This document shows, piece by piece, positions 34,692-42,867 of a stretch of DNA of 64,000 nucleotides. The notes below the pieces were generated by a model. The model had not been told where the DNA came from. It searched no databases and was given only the letters and a program-made list of their open reading frames with translations. How positions within the stretch are numbered: position 1 is the stretch's first letter; the number at the start of each line of letters is the position of its first letter. Position numbers and translations under genes: made by a program. Origin of the DNA: Marinobacter salinisoli (GTDB lineage: Bacteria; Pseudomonadota; Gammaproteobacteria; Pseudomonadales; Oleiphilaceae); assembly GCF_017301335.1 (NCBI RefSeq), contig NZ_CP071247.1, positions 372,001 through 436,000 of the forward strand, written 5' to 3'.

Positions 34692-35815
34692 TGGAATACT
34701 ACGATCTGATCATCGTGGGCGCCGGCCCCGCCGGCTCAACCCTAGCCCATCGCCTGCAGAACAGTGGCAAACGGGTACTGATCATCGACAAGCAGACCTT
34801 CCCGCGGGACAAGACCTGCGCCGGCTGGGTAACCCCGGCGGTCTTCGAATCGCTGGAGATCGATCAGAAGGACTACCGCAAGGGCCGCACCCTGCAACCC
34901 ATACAGCGTTTCCGTATCGGCATGATGGGTCAGCCTGCGGTCGAGAATAATCACCATAAAGTGGTCAGCTACGGCATCCGGCGCTGCGAGTTCGACGCCT
35001 ACCTGCTGGACCGCGTGCAAGCCCCCAAGGCCCTCGCCACGCCGGTCAAGTCCATCGAGCGCAAGGCCGGCAACTGGGTCATCAACAACACCTGGGAGGC
35101 CCCCTTGCTGATTGGTGCCGGTGGGCATTTCTGCCCCGTGGCACGCCTGCTGGGCGACGGGCCGGGGAGCCACGAAACCATTGTGGCGGCCAAGGAAGTC
35201 GAGTTTGAAATGACCCACCAACAGGCTGAAGCCTGCCAGGCTCAGGGCGACAAGCCGGAGCTCTGGTTCTGCAAGGACCTGAAGGGCTACGCCTGGGTCT
35301 TCCGCAAGGGCAATTACCTGAACATTGGGCTTGGGCGCGAGGACAACCACAAACTCAGCGATCACCTGGAGCGCTTTGTTGAGGAAATGAAGGCCTCGGG
35401 CCGGATTCCCGGTGACCTGCCGGGACGCTTCAAGGGCCACGCCTACCTGCTCTATGCCCATGCCGAACGCCCCCTGGTGGACGATGGCATCATGCTGATT
35501 GGCGACGCCGCCGGGCTGGCCTACACCCAGAGCGGAGAAGGCATCCGGCCCGCCATCGAGTCTGCGATGATGGCCGCCGATGTGATCCGCGACGCCACAG
35601 ATTACTCTGCGGCCTCGTTGCAGGTGTATGGCGATGCGATCGCCGAGCGTTTTGGCAACCGGGCAACGGACATGGAGCCCGCCTGGCAGGTGCCGGATTG
35701 GGTCAAGATGCCCCTGGCCAGCGCTCTGATGCGCTCCCATTGGTTCACCCGCAAGGTGGTCACCGAGAAGTGGTTCCTGCATCAGGAAATGCCGCCATTA
35801 AAACGGGCGGTCTGA
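34691..35815 (+). CDS. FAD-dependent oxidoreductase, geranylgeranyl-reductase family
   Basis: A 374-aa flavoprotein. The dinucleotide fold is DLIIVGAGPAGSTLAHRL at the N-terminus, followed by the family motif RDKTCAGWVTP and the second FAD contact GIMLIGDAAGLAYTQSGEGI near residue 270. Members reduce isoprenoid or lipid double bonds or act as halogenase-like monooxygenases. The start codon shares its A with the stop of the CFA-family gene (TAATG), so the two are made together and probably modify the same lipid. This pathway is inferred. A bidirectional terminator follows. Confidence 0.85.
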   Translation: MEYYDLIIVGAGPAGSTLAHRLQNSGKRVLIIDKQTFPRDKTCAGWVTPAVFESLEIDQKDYRKGRTLQPIQRFRIGMMGQPAVENNHHKVVSYGIRRCEFDAYLLDRVQAPKALATPVKSIERKAGNWVINNTWEAPLLIGAGGHFCPVARLLGDGPGSHETIVAAKEVEFEMTHQQAEACQAQGDKPELWFCKDLKGYAWVFRKGNYLNIGLGREDNHKLSDHLERFVEEMKASGRIPGDLPGRFKGHAYLLYAHAERPLVDDGIMLIGDAAGLAYTQSGEGIRPAIESAMMAADVIRDATDYSAASLQVYGDAIAERFGNRATDMEPAWQVPDWVKMPLASALMRSHWFTRKVVTEKWFLHQEMPPLKRAV

Positions 35816-35828
35816 TCCGGCAGACACG

Positions 35829-35856
35829 AAAAAGGCGGCCATTTGGCCGCCTTTTT
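35829..35856. terminator. Bidirectional rho-independent terminator
   Basis: AAAGGCGGCCA (35831-35841) and TGGCCGCCTTT (35844-35854) are exact complements with a 2-nt loop. An A run lies on the left and a T run on the right, so it can stop both the flavoprotein transcript (plus) and the convergent dps transcript (minus). Confidence 0.9.
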
Positions 35857-35896
35857 CTATCGCTCTCGTTTCAGGAGCGACCCTCACTACGGAGCG

Positions 35897-36370
35897 TTAC
35901 TGGCCGAGATAACTGCGGTACATCCAGACCGTTTTCTCTTGCTGAGAGATGTAATCACTCATCAGGGCGACGGTGCCCTCGTCCGAAGCCTCGCCCGCCA
36001 GATTGAGCAGATGACGCTGCTTCTCGATCAGCGTCGCGAAACTGTCGACGATGTGGCCCATCGCTTCTTTCCCGTCTGATACGTCCTTGCGCTCCGGAAT
36101 ATCAGACGCCTGGATGTAAGCGCTGTAGGCATGGGCCGGACGGTGACCAAGCGTCAGTACGCGCTCCGCGACTTCATCAATCTTGAGCAGCAGATCGGTG
36201 TAGAGCTCCTCGAATTTGACGTGCAATTCGAAGAAATTATCGCCTTTGATGTTCCAGTGATAGCCGCGAACATTCATGTAGAAAATCTGATAGTTCGCCA
36301 GCAGATCGTTCAGTGCCTCTGCCAAACCGGCCGTTTTCTCCGTGTCCAATCCGATGAAATTCTTGCTCAT
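35897..36370 (-). CDS. dps: Dps-family DNA-protecting ferritin
   Basis: A 157-aa protein forming a 12-subunit shell that oxidises and stores iron and shields DNA under stress. Ferroxidase residues are seen in YMNVRGYHWNIKG (His38), FFELHVKFEELYTD (His50) and KIDEVAER (Asp65, Glu69). The length and start (MSKNFIGLDTEKTAGLAEALN) match the family. The ATG at 36370 has an AAAGGAG site upstream. Convergent with the flavoprotein gene. Confidence 0.94.
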   Translation of the reverse strand: MSKNFIGLDTEKTAGLAEALNDLLANYQIFYMNVRGYHWNIKGDNFFELHVKFEELYTDLLLKIDEVAERVLTLGHRPAHAYSAYIQASDIPERKDVSDGKEAMGHIVDSFATLIEKQRHLLNLAGEASDEGTVALMSDYISQQEKTVWMYRSYLGQ

Positions 36371-36516
36371 GGCTAACTCCTTTCGAAACCGTTGATTGAG
36401 TGACTGACCGCAAGGATACGGAAGCGCTGCCGTGCCGTGAAGTAAACTTCACCAATACCAGCCATAACCCACCACTATCGAATCAAGCATGCCAATAGCA
36501 TTGAGGCCATTCGTAT

Positions 36517-37971
36517 CTAGACGCCCGGCCCGCATTCCATGCAGCCCTCTGCAGGCTCATGACCAATACTGAGGTTGCGGTTCAGCTGTTTCAAGGCGGT
36601 TCGCAAACCTTCCTCAACCACCGGGTGATAGAACGGCATTTCCAGCATTTCGGGGACGGTAAGTCGGCGCTGAAGCGACCAGGCCAGCAGATGAGCCATG
36701 TGTTCAGCCGCCGGGCCAAACAGTTCCGCCCCCAGGAATAACCCGGTACCCTGCCGGGCATACACTCGGAGCAATCCCCGGTTTTTCGCCATGATCCGGC
36801 TACGCCCCTGATCCTCAAACGAGACCTCGCCAATCGCGAAATAGCCCTGACACGCCTCGTCCACCTGCTGGAGCGTCATGCCGACTGACGCGATCTGCGG
36901 GTCGGTGAACACAATCGCCAGGGCGGGTCGCCGATTGCCGGCGCGCACATCGGGGTAGGCTGCGGCATTGTCGCCGGCGATACGGCCCTCATCGGCAGCC
37001 TCATGCAGCAGCGGTTTCGCGTCATTGGCGTCACCGGCAATAAAGATGTGACTGTCGCCACAGCGCAGGGTGTAGGCATCGAAGCGGGGCACCCCGTTAT
37101 CATTCAAATCAATGTCGGCGTTCTGTATGTCCAGCCCATCCACATTGGGCTGCCGCCCGGTGGCCGCCAACAGATAGTCAAAAGTTTCCGTCACCTGCCC
37201 TCGCTCTGAATCGCGGTAGGTGATGGCCACGCCGTCGTCGGTGCGTGCGACGTGTTTTACGTCTGAATCGGGATCCAGCGGAAACTCGTTGTTGAAGGTC
37301 TTCAGAGCGTAGTCTCGAATCTTGGGGTCCTGAATCGGCCCCACCGAACCCCCGACACCAAACATCCGGACCCTGATACCCAGCCGGCTCAGGGCCTGCC
37401 CCAACTCCAGCCCGATCACCCCGGGGCCAAAGACCGCCACCGAGTCGGGTAACGTCTGCCACTCGAACACATCGTCATTCACGATTAGCCGGTCGCGGGC
37501 TTCTTCCAGCATCTTGGGCACCACAGGCCGTGACCCGGTGGCAATGATGATGCGGTCAGCGTTGATTTCGAGGTCCGCGTCATGATCGGTGTCGATCATC
37601 AGCCGGTGCGGGTCGGCGAACCGGGCGTGCCCCAGAACCCGGTGCGAGTCAGGTAACTTTTCGACGGAGCGGATGACACCGTCGACAAACTGATCCCGTT
37701 CCTGGCGGATCCTGGCCATCACCGCCTGGCCATCCACCGTCACCTCCCCGGCCTTGATACCAAAAACCGACGCGGTCGCCATTTGATGAGCGCTCTCGGC
37801 GGCGGCGATGAGTAACTTGCTGGGCATACAGCCAACCCGAGCACAGGTCGTGCCGTATTGGCTGGCCTCGATCATCACCACCCGATCGGTGGCCTTTCTG
37901 ACCCGCTGATAGGCCACCATGCCGGCGGAGCCTGCGCCGATAATGGCGACATCCACATCACGTTTTTCCAT
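36517..37971 (-). CDS. Dihydrolipoyl-dehydrogenase-type pyridine nucleotide-disulfide oxidoreductase
   Basis: A 484-aa FAD enzyme with GAGSAGMVAYQRV at the N-terminus and the redox-active disulfide in TTCARVGCMPSKLL (Cys43, Cys48). A second nucleotide-binding fold (VFGPGVIGLELGQALS), the FAD motif IFIAGDAND and a C-terminal dimerisation domain with HPVVEEGLR follow. No 2-oxo-acid dehydrogenase genes are adjacent, so it is probably a stand-alone lipoamide dehydrogenase or a related reductase such as a mercuric- or glutathione-reductase relative. Met 37971 begins the Rossmann strand; the frame is open to 38019. Confidence 0.85.
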   Translation of the reverse strand: MEKRDVDVAIIGAGSAGMVAYQRVRKATDRVVMIEASQYGTTCARVGCMPSKLLIAAAESAHQMATASVFGIKAGEVTVDGQAVMARIRQERDQFVDGVIRSVEKLPDSHRVLGHARFADPHRLMIDTDHDADLEINADRIIIATGSRPVVPKMLEEARDRLIVNDDVFEWQTLPDSVAVFGPGVIGLELGQALSRLGIRVRMFGVGGSVGPIQDPKIRDYALKTFNNEFPLDPDSDVKHVARTDDGVAITYRDSERGQVTETFDYLLAATGRQPNVDGLDIQNADIDLNDNGVPRFDAYTLRCGDSHIFIAGDANDAKPLLHEAADEGRIAGDNAAAYPDVRAGNRRPALAIVFTDPQIASVGMTLQQVDEACQGYFAIGEVSFEDQGRSRIMAKNRGLLRVYARQGTGLFLGAELFGPAAEHMAHLLAWSLQRRLTVPEMLEMPFYHPVVEEGLRTALKQLNRNLSIGHEPAEGCMECGPGV

Positions 37972-38147
37972 TCCGTTTTCTCCTTGCCTGCGGCTTGAGA
38001 ACGGGATTTCTGTCGGCAACCCCGAGCGTTCTCTTCAGTATAGAAGGCGGTGCAAACGGACGGTCAGTGCCGTACTCGGGGGCGGACACCACCGGCGAAT
38101 TGGCTTAAGCTGTCGGCCTTCAATATCTCTGGCCGAGGGAAAGGAAA

Positions 38148-38819
38148 GTGCAGAACTATTGGGCGGAATTTGTAACGGTAGCCGTGGTGCATCTGCTGGC
38201 GGTGGCCAGTCCTGGGCCGGATTTTGCGGTAATGCTGCGCCAGGCCCTGAGTCAGACCCGAAGCAACGCCCTGTTGACGGCTGCTGGCATCGGCCTGGGC
38301 ATTCTGGTGCACGTAAGCTATTCCCTGCTCGGTATCGGGCTGCTGATCCAGCAATCGGTATGGCTGTTCAATGTGCTCAAAGTGGTCGGGGCACTGTACC
38401 TGACCTGGATTGCCCTGCAATGCCTGAAAGCCCGGGCCGGCGACGTTCGTCTGGAGAGTGCAGAGGGCGCCGGCCAAACCGGCCTGGCGGCGTTTCGGCT
38501 GGGGTTCCTCACCAATGTCCTTAACCCGAAGGCCACCCTGTTTTTCGTGTCCCTGTTTTCCGTGGTGATCAGTCCCGGCACCCCGGTTCTGCTGCAGGCC
38601 GGTTATGGTGTGTACATGGCACTGGCCACCGGACTCTGGTTCGCAATGGTGGCAGTGTGCTTCACCCTGCCGGGCGTGCGGCGGCAATTCGGCCGGTTCG
38701 GCCACTGGCTCGACCGCCTCATGGGCGGCGTGCTCTTGCTGCTGGCCGGCCAGCTTCTGCTCGCTACAGTGAGCGGATCAGAGACTCCGTCTGCGCCCAC
38801 CCCAGACACGGGTCAGTAA
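38148..38819 (+). CDS. LysE/RhtB-family amino-acid exporter
   Basis: A 223-aa inner-membrane exporter with about six hydrophobic helices. The family signature is HLLAVASPGPDFAVMLRQALSQTRSNALLTAAGIGLGILVHV, plus GFLTNVLNPKATLFFVSLFSVV in the middle. It probably exports an amino acid or analogue. The start is GTG 38148, preceded by AAAGGAAA. Its last 56 nt overlap the end of the convergent DAHP synthase gene. Confidence 0.9.
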   Translation: MQNYWAEFVTVAVVHLLAVASPGPDFAVMLRQALSQTRSNALLTAAGIGLGILVHVSYSLLGIGLLIQQSVWLFNVLKVVGALYLTWIALQCLKARAGDVRLESAEGAGQTGLAAFRLGFLTNVLNPKATLFFVSLFSVVISPGTPVLLQAGYGVYMALATGLWFAMVAVCFTLPGVRRQFGRFGHWLDRLMGGVLLLLAGQLLLATVSGSETPSAPTPDTGQ

Positions 38820-39819
38820 TGGAGCAACCGTAAATCAGGTCCTCACCATCGTTCTGGCGCCCCGGTTCCAGGAAGCTCTCCAGCATTAACCCACGAATGT
38901 GATGCAGGCCTTTGCGCTGCTGGTCCATGACCTGACGGGCAATATCCATCTGACGCTCAGCCTGCTTGCAGGCATTGTCGTGGCTGCAGTCCACCATCAC
39001 TGATGTCAGCAACTGATGGTCGGCCAGCGCGCCAGCGGCCGATGCGATGCTGTCCGCGTCGTAATTGGTAATGCCCCGGCCGCCGCGCAGCACCAGATGG
39101 GTGTCCGGATTGCCGCTGGTGGTAATCATCACCGGCGCACCGGTAGCCGACACCCCCATATGGTGATGCGGGTGAGCGGCCGACTTCATAGCGTTGATAG
39201 CAACACCCACGCCGCCGTCGGTGCCGTTCTTGAAGCCCACGGGCATAGGCAGGCCACTGACCATTTCACGGTGGACCTGGGATTCGGTCGTGCGGGCACC
39301 AATAGCCGTCCAACTCACCAGATCACCGAGGTAATCCATGGCGAACGGGCTCAGTGCTTCGGTTGCCAGCGGCAAGCCCATCACGGACAGGTTGTGCAAC
39401 AGGCGCCGGGACCGGACCAGCCCGCCGTGAATATCACCCGCCCCGTTGCGGTCCGGATCGTACAGCAGCCCTTTCCAGCCCACGCTGGTCCGGGGCTTTT
39501 CAAGGTACGAACGCATGACAATCAGGAAGCGATCACCGACGTCGTCGGCCAGGCGTTTGAGCTTTTCGCCATACTCCAGCGCCGCCACTTCATCGTGGAT
39601 GGAGCAAGGCCCCACCACCAGCAAGGTCCGGTCATCCTTACCCTGGAGTACGTCGCGGATGGCCGCCCGATGACGATCAATGCGCCGGGCCACGCCTGGC
39701 TCCACCGGCAGGGCCTCGCGCAGGGCGTCGGGTGTGGGTAGCGCAACTTCCGTACGACGTTGATTCATGGCTGCTGGGGCGGCCTCGTTCAGTAGCTCGG
39801 TGCGTGGCGGCATGTTCAT
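38764..39819 (-). CDS. aroG: 3-deoxy-7-phosphoheptulonate (DAHP) synthase, class I
   Basis: Condenses PEP and erythrose 4-phosphate, the committed step of the shikimate pathway to Phe, Tyr and Trp. It is 351 aa, the AroF/AroG/AroH type. Recognisable segments are LLVVGPCSIHDEVAALEYGEKL, MRSYLEKPRTSVGWKGLLYDP, SWTAIGARTTESQVHREM, GFKNGTDGGVGVAI, and VMVDCSHDNA. Which end product inhibits it is not readable by eye. The upstream leader has an aromatic-rich mini-ORF and a terminator hairpin, so expression is probably controlled by attenuation (see separate entries). The E. coli paralogue equivalent (F, G or H) is not certain. Confidence 0.94.
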   Translation of the reverse strand: MNMPPRTELLNEAAPAAMNQRRTEVALPTPDALREALPVEPGVARRIDRHRAAIRDVLQGKDDRTLLVVGPCSIHDEVAALEYGEKLKRLADDVGDRFLIVMRSYLEKPRTSVGWKGLLYDPDRNGAGDIHGGLVRSRRLLHNLSVMGLPLATEALSPFAMDYLGDLVSWTAIGARTTESQVHREMVSGLPMPVGFKNGTDGGVGVAINAMKSAAHPHHHMGVSATGAPVMITTSGNPDTHLVLRGGRGITNYDADSIASAAGALADHQLLTSVMVDCSHDNACKQAERQMDIARQVMDQQRKGLHHIRGLMLESFLEPGRQNDGEDLIYGCSITDPCLGWAQTESLIRSL

Positions 39820-39849
39820 ATCAGTGGTCCATATCCCTGTGTCAGAATC

Positions 39850-39886
39850 AAAAAAGCCCCGGCTGGGCTACCAGTCGGGGCTTTTT
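39850..39886 (-). terminator. Intrinsic terminator in the DAHP-synthase leader (attenuator)
   Basis: On the minus strand AAAAGCCCCG (39885-39876) pairs with CGGGGCTTTT (39861-39852). The inner stem is CTGG/CCAG, and the T run ends at 39850. It lies only about 30 nt before the aroG ATG and downstream of an aromatic-rich mini-ORF, with no other gene on this strand to terminate. A second hairpin (39896-39902 with 39917-39923, GGCAGCC/GGCTGCC) precedes it. Confidence 0.8.
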
Positions 39887-39950
39887 GAGTCCGGTGGCAG
39901 CCTGGTTGCTCTGCCGGGCTGCCTTCCTCGTTGTTCGTTTGATGAAGATC

Positions 39951-40010
39951 TTACGGGCGGCCCGGGCTCTGGCTAAAATAAAAGCCATAACCAAACCACC
40001 AAGAAAACAC
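39951..40010 (-). CDS. Putative aromatic-amino-acid leader peptide of aroG
   Basis: A 19-codon frame starting at GTG (40010-40008) reads (M)FSWWFGYGFYFSQSPGRP and ends with TAA at 39953-39951. Eight of 19 residues are aromatic: four Phe, two Trp and two Tyr, clustered in codons 2-12. It lies about 130 nt before the DAHP-synthase ATG and upstream of an intrinsic terminator. By analogy with trp, phe and his attenuators, ribosome stalling at these codons when charged aromatic tRNAs are scarce would prevent termination. The start codon is uncertain: no strong ribosome-binding site is present, only GCAGG nearby. The frame stays open further upstream. Confidence 0.7.
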   Translation of the reverse strand: MFSWWFGYGFYFSQSPGRP

Positions 40011-40175
40011 AGCAGTACCTGCTGCCTTCAGCGCGTCGCCGAAAGCTGTCAGAACGTTCAATTGACAGGCTGCATGTATCGTCTTCATGCTGATCAATAT
40101 ATACCCCGGGTTTCGAGCTTGGCAACCCCCCAGAATCCGGAAGATCCGAATTCGTCGACAAAGACGGGACTGTAT

Positions 40176-40988
40176 ATGACTGACTACCCATACTCGTGCT
40201 CGCGCCGCAGGTCCTTGCTCGCAACGATCGCCACAGCCATGCTGGTGGTAATCTGCCTGACCGCGACCGGCGTTCACGCCCAGACCGATACGCGTATTTA
40301 CGATGTCCGCAATCGTTCCGCCGATGACATCGCCAATCAGATTCGTGATCTCTACCAGGACACTCCGATGACGGTAACGTCGCGAGGCCAGCGACTGGTG
40401 GTCCGCGCTGAGGCGCAGCTTCTGGAAGAAGTCGGCACACTGGTGTCGGTGCTGGATGTGGCACCGGTTCAGCTGCGCATCACGGTTCGCAGCCGGGAAG
40501 ACATTGGCGGCAAGCGTTCCGGCGCCGGCGTGTCTGGATCGTCGGATCGGGTGACGGTGGGCGTTGAGCGCAGGGGCACCAGCACGAGCAGCGCACGGCA
40601 ACGGACCCTGGTGGTTCAGGATGGCCAGTCCGCACACATTACGTCCGGCCAGGTCCGCACCCTGCCCTTCGCCATCCAGGGTGGACGCAATCCGGCGGCA
40701 ATACTGGAGCAGGTAGAGACCCGCAGCGGGTTCCTGGTGAGCCCTCAGATGATCTCGGACCAGGCGATTGAGCTGAGCATCATGTCGTTTGAGGAAGACC
40801 CCGCCGCCCTGCCGGGTTACGACACCGAGGCGGTAGTGACCATGCGGCGGGTCGAACCCGGCCAGTGGGTGGCACTGGGCAGCACATCCACCCAGTCAAG
40901 CAACCGGCAATCCGGCATTACCTACAGCGTGAATGGCAACCGAAGCCAGGCCATGAGTTACGAAGTGAGGGTGGATATACTGCCCTGA
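40176..40988 (+). CDS. Exported secretin-N-domain-like protein
   Basis: A 270-aa protein with a signal peptide (cut near TGVHA|QTDT). Residues 38-90 (RIYDVRNRSADDIANQIRDLY, then RLVVRAEAQLLEEVGTLVSVLDVAP) match the N1-type domain of secretins. The usual outer-membrane pore domain is absent. A Ser/Arg-rich middle (SGSSDRVTVGVERRGTSTSSARQ) and a beta-rich C-terminus (VVTMRRVEPGQWVALGSTS) follow. It may be an accessory protein of a secretion or pilus system, but no such genes are adjacent. Met 40176 begins the signal sequence; the frame is open upstream to 39732. Confidence 0.7.
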   Translation: MTDYPYSCSRRRSLLATIATAMLVVICLTATGVHAQTDTRIYDVRNRSADDIANQIRDLYQDTPMTVTSRGQRLVVRAEAQLLEEVGTLVSVLDVAPVQLRITVRSREDIGGKRSGAGVSGSSDRVTVGVERRGTSTSSARQRTLVVQDGQSAHITSGQVRTLPFAIQGGRNPAAILEQVETRSGFLVSPQMISDQAIELSIMSFEEDPAALPGYDTEAVVTMRRVEPGQWVALGSTSTQSSNRQSGITYSVNGNRSQAMSYEVRVDILP

Positions 40989-40991
40989 ATG

Positions 40992-41483
40992 TCAGCCTTG
41001 CGCTGACCGCAGCAACACATCCCGGGCCTCGTTGATCTTGGCCGCCAGGTAGTCATTGCCACCGCGGTCCGGGTGCAGCTTCTGAATGAGACGACGGTGA
41101 GCGGCAACGATTTCTGCCGCCGTGCAGCCGGGGGTCAGGCCCAGCACGTCACACGCCTCGGATACCGACATCACCGACCGGTTCGGCGCGCTGTCCTGCC
41201 GCCCGGCGCCTGCCCCGCGTTCGTTCCGTCCCAACTGGTCTTTGAACTGTGGCACCAGGGACAGCAGCCCCGGCAGTTTTCTCAGCAAGGGAATAAGCGC
41301 CGCAACCGCGGCGGTTAAAACGTGCACCCGTCCGGTGAGCACCATGAACAGCAGCAAGGCACCGCCAACCACCAGAACGATTTTCCAGACGGCGTCCTTT
41401 TTCTTTTCCGGGCTGAGCGCCCCCCACTGTTTGAGGATGACAAAGACGGCCGCGGTCAGCGCAATGCCCAGAATCCAACTCAT
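40992..41483 (-). CDS. Membrane-anchored J-domain (DnaJ-like) protein
   Basis: A 163-aa protein with hydrophobic segments near the N-terminus (WILGIALTAAVFVILKQW and IVLVVGGALLLFMVLTG). The C-terminal J domain (EACDVLGLTPGCTAAEIVAAHRRLIQKLHPDRGG) has its HPD at 137-139. This is the Tim14/DjlA-like layout that recruits DnaK to the membrane. ATG 41483 follows AAGGGA; an in-frame TTG at 41489 is less likely. It ends 3 nt from the convergent secretin-like gene. Confidence 0.88.
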   Translation of the reverse strand: MSWILGIALTAAVFVILKQWGALSPEKKKDAVWKIVLVVGGALLLFMVLTGRVHVLTAAVAALIPLLRKLPGLLSLVPQFKDQLGRNERGAGAGRQDSAPNRSVMSVSEACDVLGLTPGCTAAEIVAAHRRLIQKLHPDRGGNDYLAAKINEARDVLLRSAQG

Positions 41484-41772
41484 AGCCAATCCCTTGGGAA
41501 CAATCAGATGATTATTGTGTCACTTCCGGGCACATAAATTCCAGCACACCGCAGCCTGCAGAGCTGATCTCTCCTCGCCGCCACGTTCGTACAAATACGG
41601 CAATCGAGTGACAAAACCCGAGCATTTTTTGTAGGATGCTACCCTTTATGGGCGCGACCAGCCCGAGGTTAGAGGCATAGAGTTGCATGAATCCTGCTGG
41701 AGCGGATGGCAGCTCCCCGCCAGGACCAGTGCTCAAACCCGATTGTTTTCCGTTTTCCCAGGACCCGTCATT

Positions 41773-42867
41773 ATGCGCACAGCTTCCCGCTTCGTGATCG
41801 TTGTCATTTTTCTGGCCATCGTTCTCGGTGGCATCTTCGGTTACAAGTTCTACCAGTTTGGCCAGTTCCAGGAATCGATGGGCAAACCCCAGCCACCGAT
41901 CGAGATTTCGGCGGTTGATGCCCAACAGGAGCTGTGGACTCCGGCCATCAAGGCAGTTGGCAGCACCGAAGCGGTCAACGGCGTTCAGGTGGCCAACGAA
42001 GTGGCTGGCGTGATTGAGTCCATCAACTTCGAGTCCGGCGACACCGTGAAACAGGGTGACGTCCTGATCCGCCTGAATTCCGCCATTGATGAGGCGGCCC
42101 TTCGTACCCGTCGCGCCGAGGCCGAATTGGCCGCTCAGGAATTCAAGCGCGTATCCGACCTTCTGCCCAAGCGGGCGGTGTCTCAATCCCAATACGATGA
42201 AGCCAAAGCCAACTTCGACGCCGCTCGCGCTCGGGTCAACGAAGCCGAAGCCCAGCTCAGCAAGAAAGTGATCCGGGCACCGTTCGACGGCACCCTGGGC
42301 ATCCGCATGGTGGATCAGGGCGAATACATCGCCACCGGCACGCCCATTGTCGAGGTCAACATGCTGGACCCGATCTACGTGGATTACACCCTGTCCGAGA
42401 AGAACCTGCCGGACGTGGCCACCGGCTACCCGGTGATCGCCACAGTCGCCGCCGTGCCAGACCAGCAGTTCGCGGGTGAAGTCAGCGCCATCAACACCTC
42501 GGTCAATCCGGAAACCCGCACCGTGCGCATCCGGGCTACCTTGAGCAACGACGGCAAACAACTTCGCCCGGGCATGTTCGCCACGGTGATGACCCGTCAG
42601 CCCAAGGACAACGAAGTCATCACCGTGCCCCGCACCGCGGTGTCCTACAACACCTATGGTGACTTTGTATTTGTGGTGGAAGAAAACGAAGAAGGCACCC
42701 TGGTGGTGAATCGCCGCACCATCGAGACCGGCGAGACCCGTGAGGGCCGTGTCGCCGTCCTGTCCGGCCTGGACGCAGGCGAAACCGTGGTGTCCAAGGG
42801 CCTGCTGCGGCTGCGCGCCGGCCAGTCCGTAGCAATCCAGCAAGCCGCCGAGGAGGCGTCTGACTGA
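41773..42867 (+). CDS. RND efflux periplasmic adaptor (membrane fusion protein)
   Basis: A 364-aa HlyD/AcrA-like adaptor with one N-terminal membrane anchor (FVIVVIFLAIVLGGIFGYKFY). The lipoyl halves (VANEVAGVIESINFESGDTVKQGDVLIRL and KKVIRAPFDGTLGIRMVDQGEYIATGTPIVEV) flank a coiled-coil hairpin of about 60 residues rich in Ala, Glu and Arg. The beta-barrel and membrane-proximal domains follow. It links the inner-membrane pump to an outer-membrane channel, which is not encoded here. The stop overlaps the start of the pump gene (TGATG). Confidence 0.93.
   Translation: MRTASRFVIVVIFLAIVLGGIFGYKFYQFGQFQESMGKPQPPIEISAVDAQQELWTPAIKAVGSTEAVNGVQVANEVAGVIESINFESGDTVKQGDVLIRLNSAIDEAALRTRRAEAELAAQEFKRVSDLLPKRAVSQSQYDEAKANFDAARARVNEAEAQLSKKVIRAPFDGTLGIRMVDQGEYIATGTPIVEVNMLDPIYVDYTLSEKNLPDVATGYPVIATVAAVPDQQFAGEVSAINTSVNPETRTVRIRATLSNDGKQLRPGMFATVMTRQPKDNEVITVPRTAVSYNTYGDFVFVVEENEEGTLVVNRRTIETGETREGRVAVLSGLDAGETVVSKGLLRLRAGQSVAIQQAAEEASD

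Noticed and set aside
40011..40637. Minus-strand frame continuing upstream of the aromatic leader peptide (whole open frame 39951-40637)
   Set aside because: It runs antisense through the secretin-like gene and shows no family features. Only its last 19 codons are proposed as a leader, because of their aromatic content and position before the terminator.
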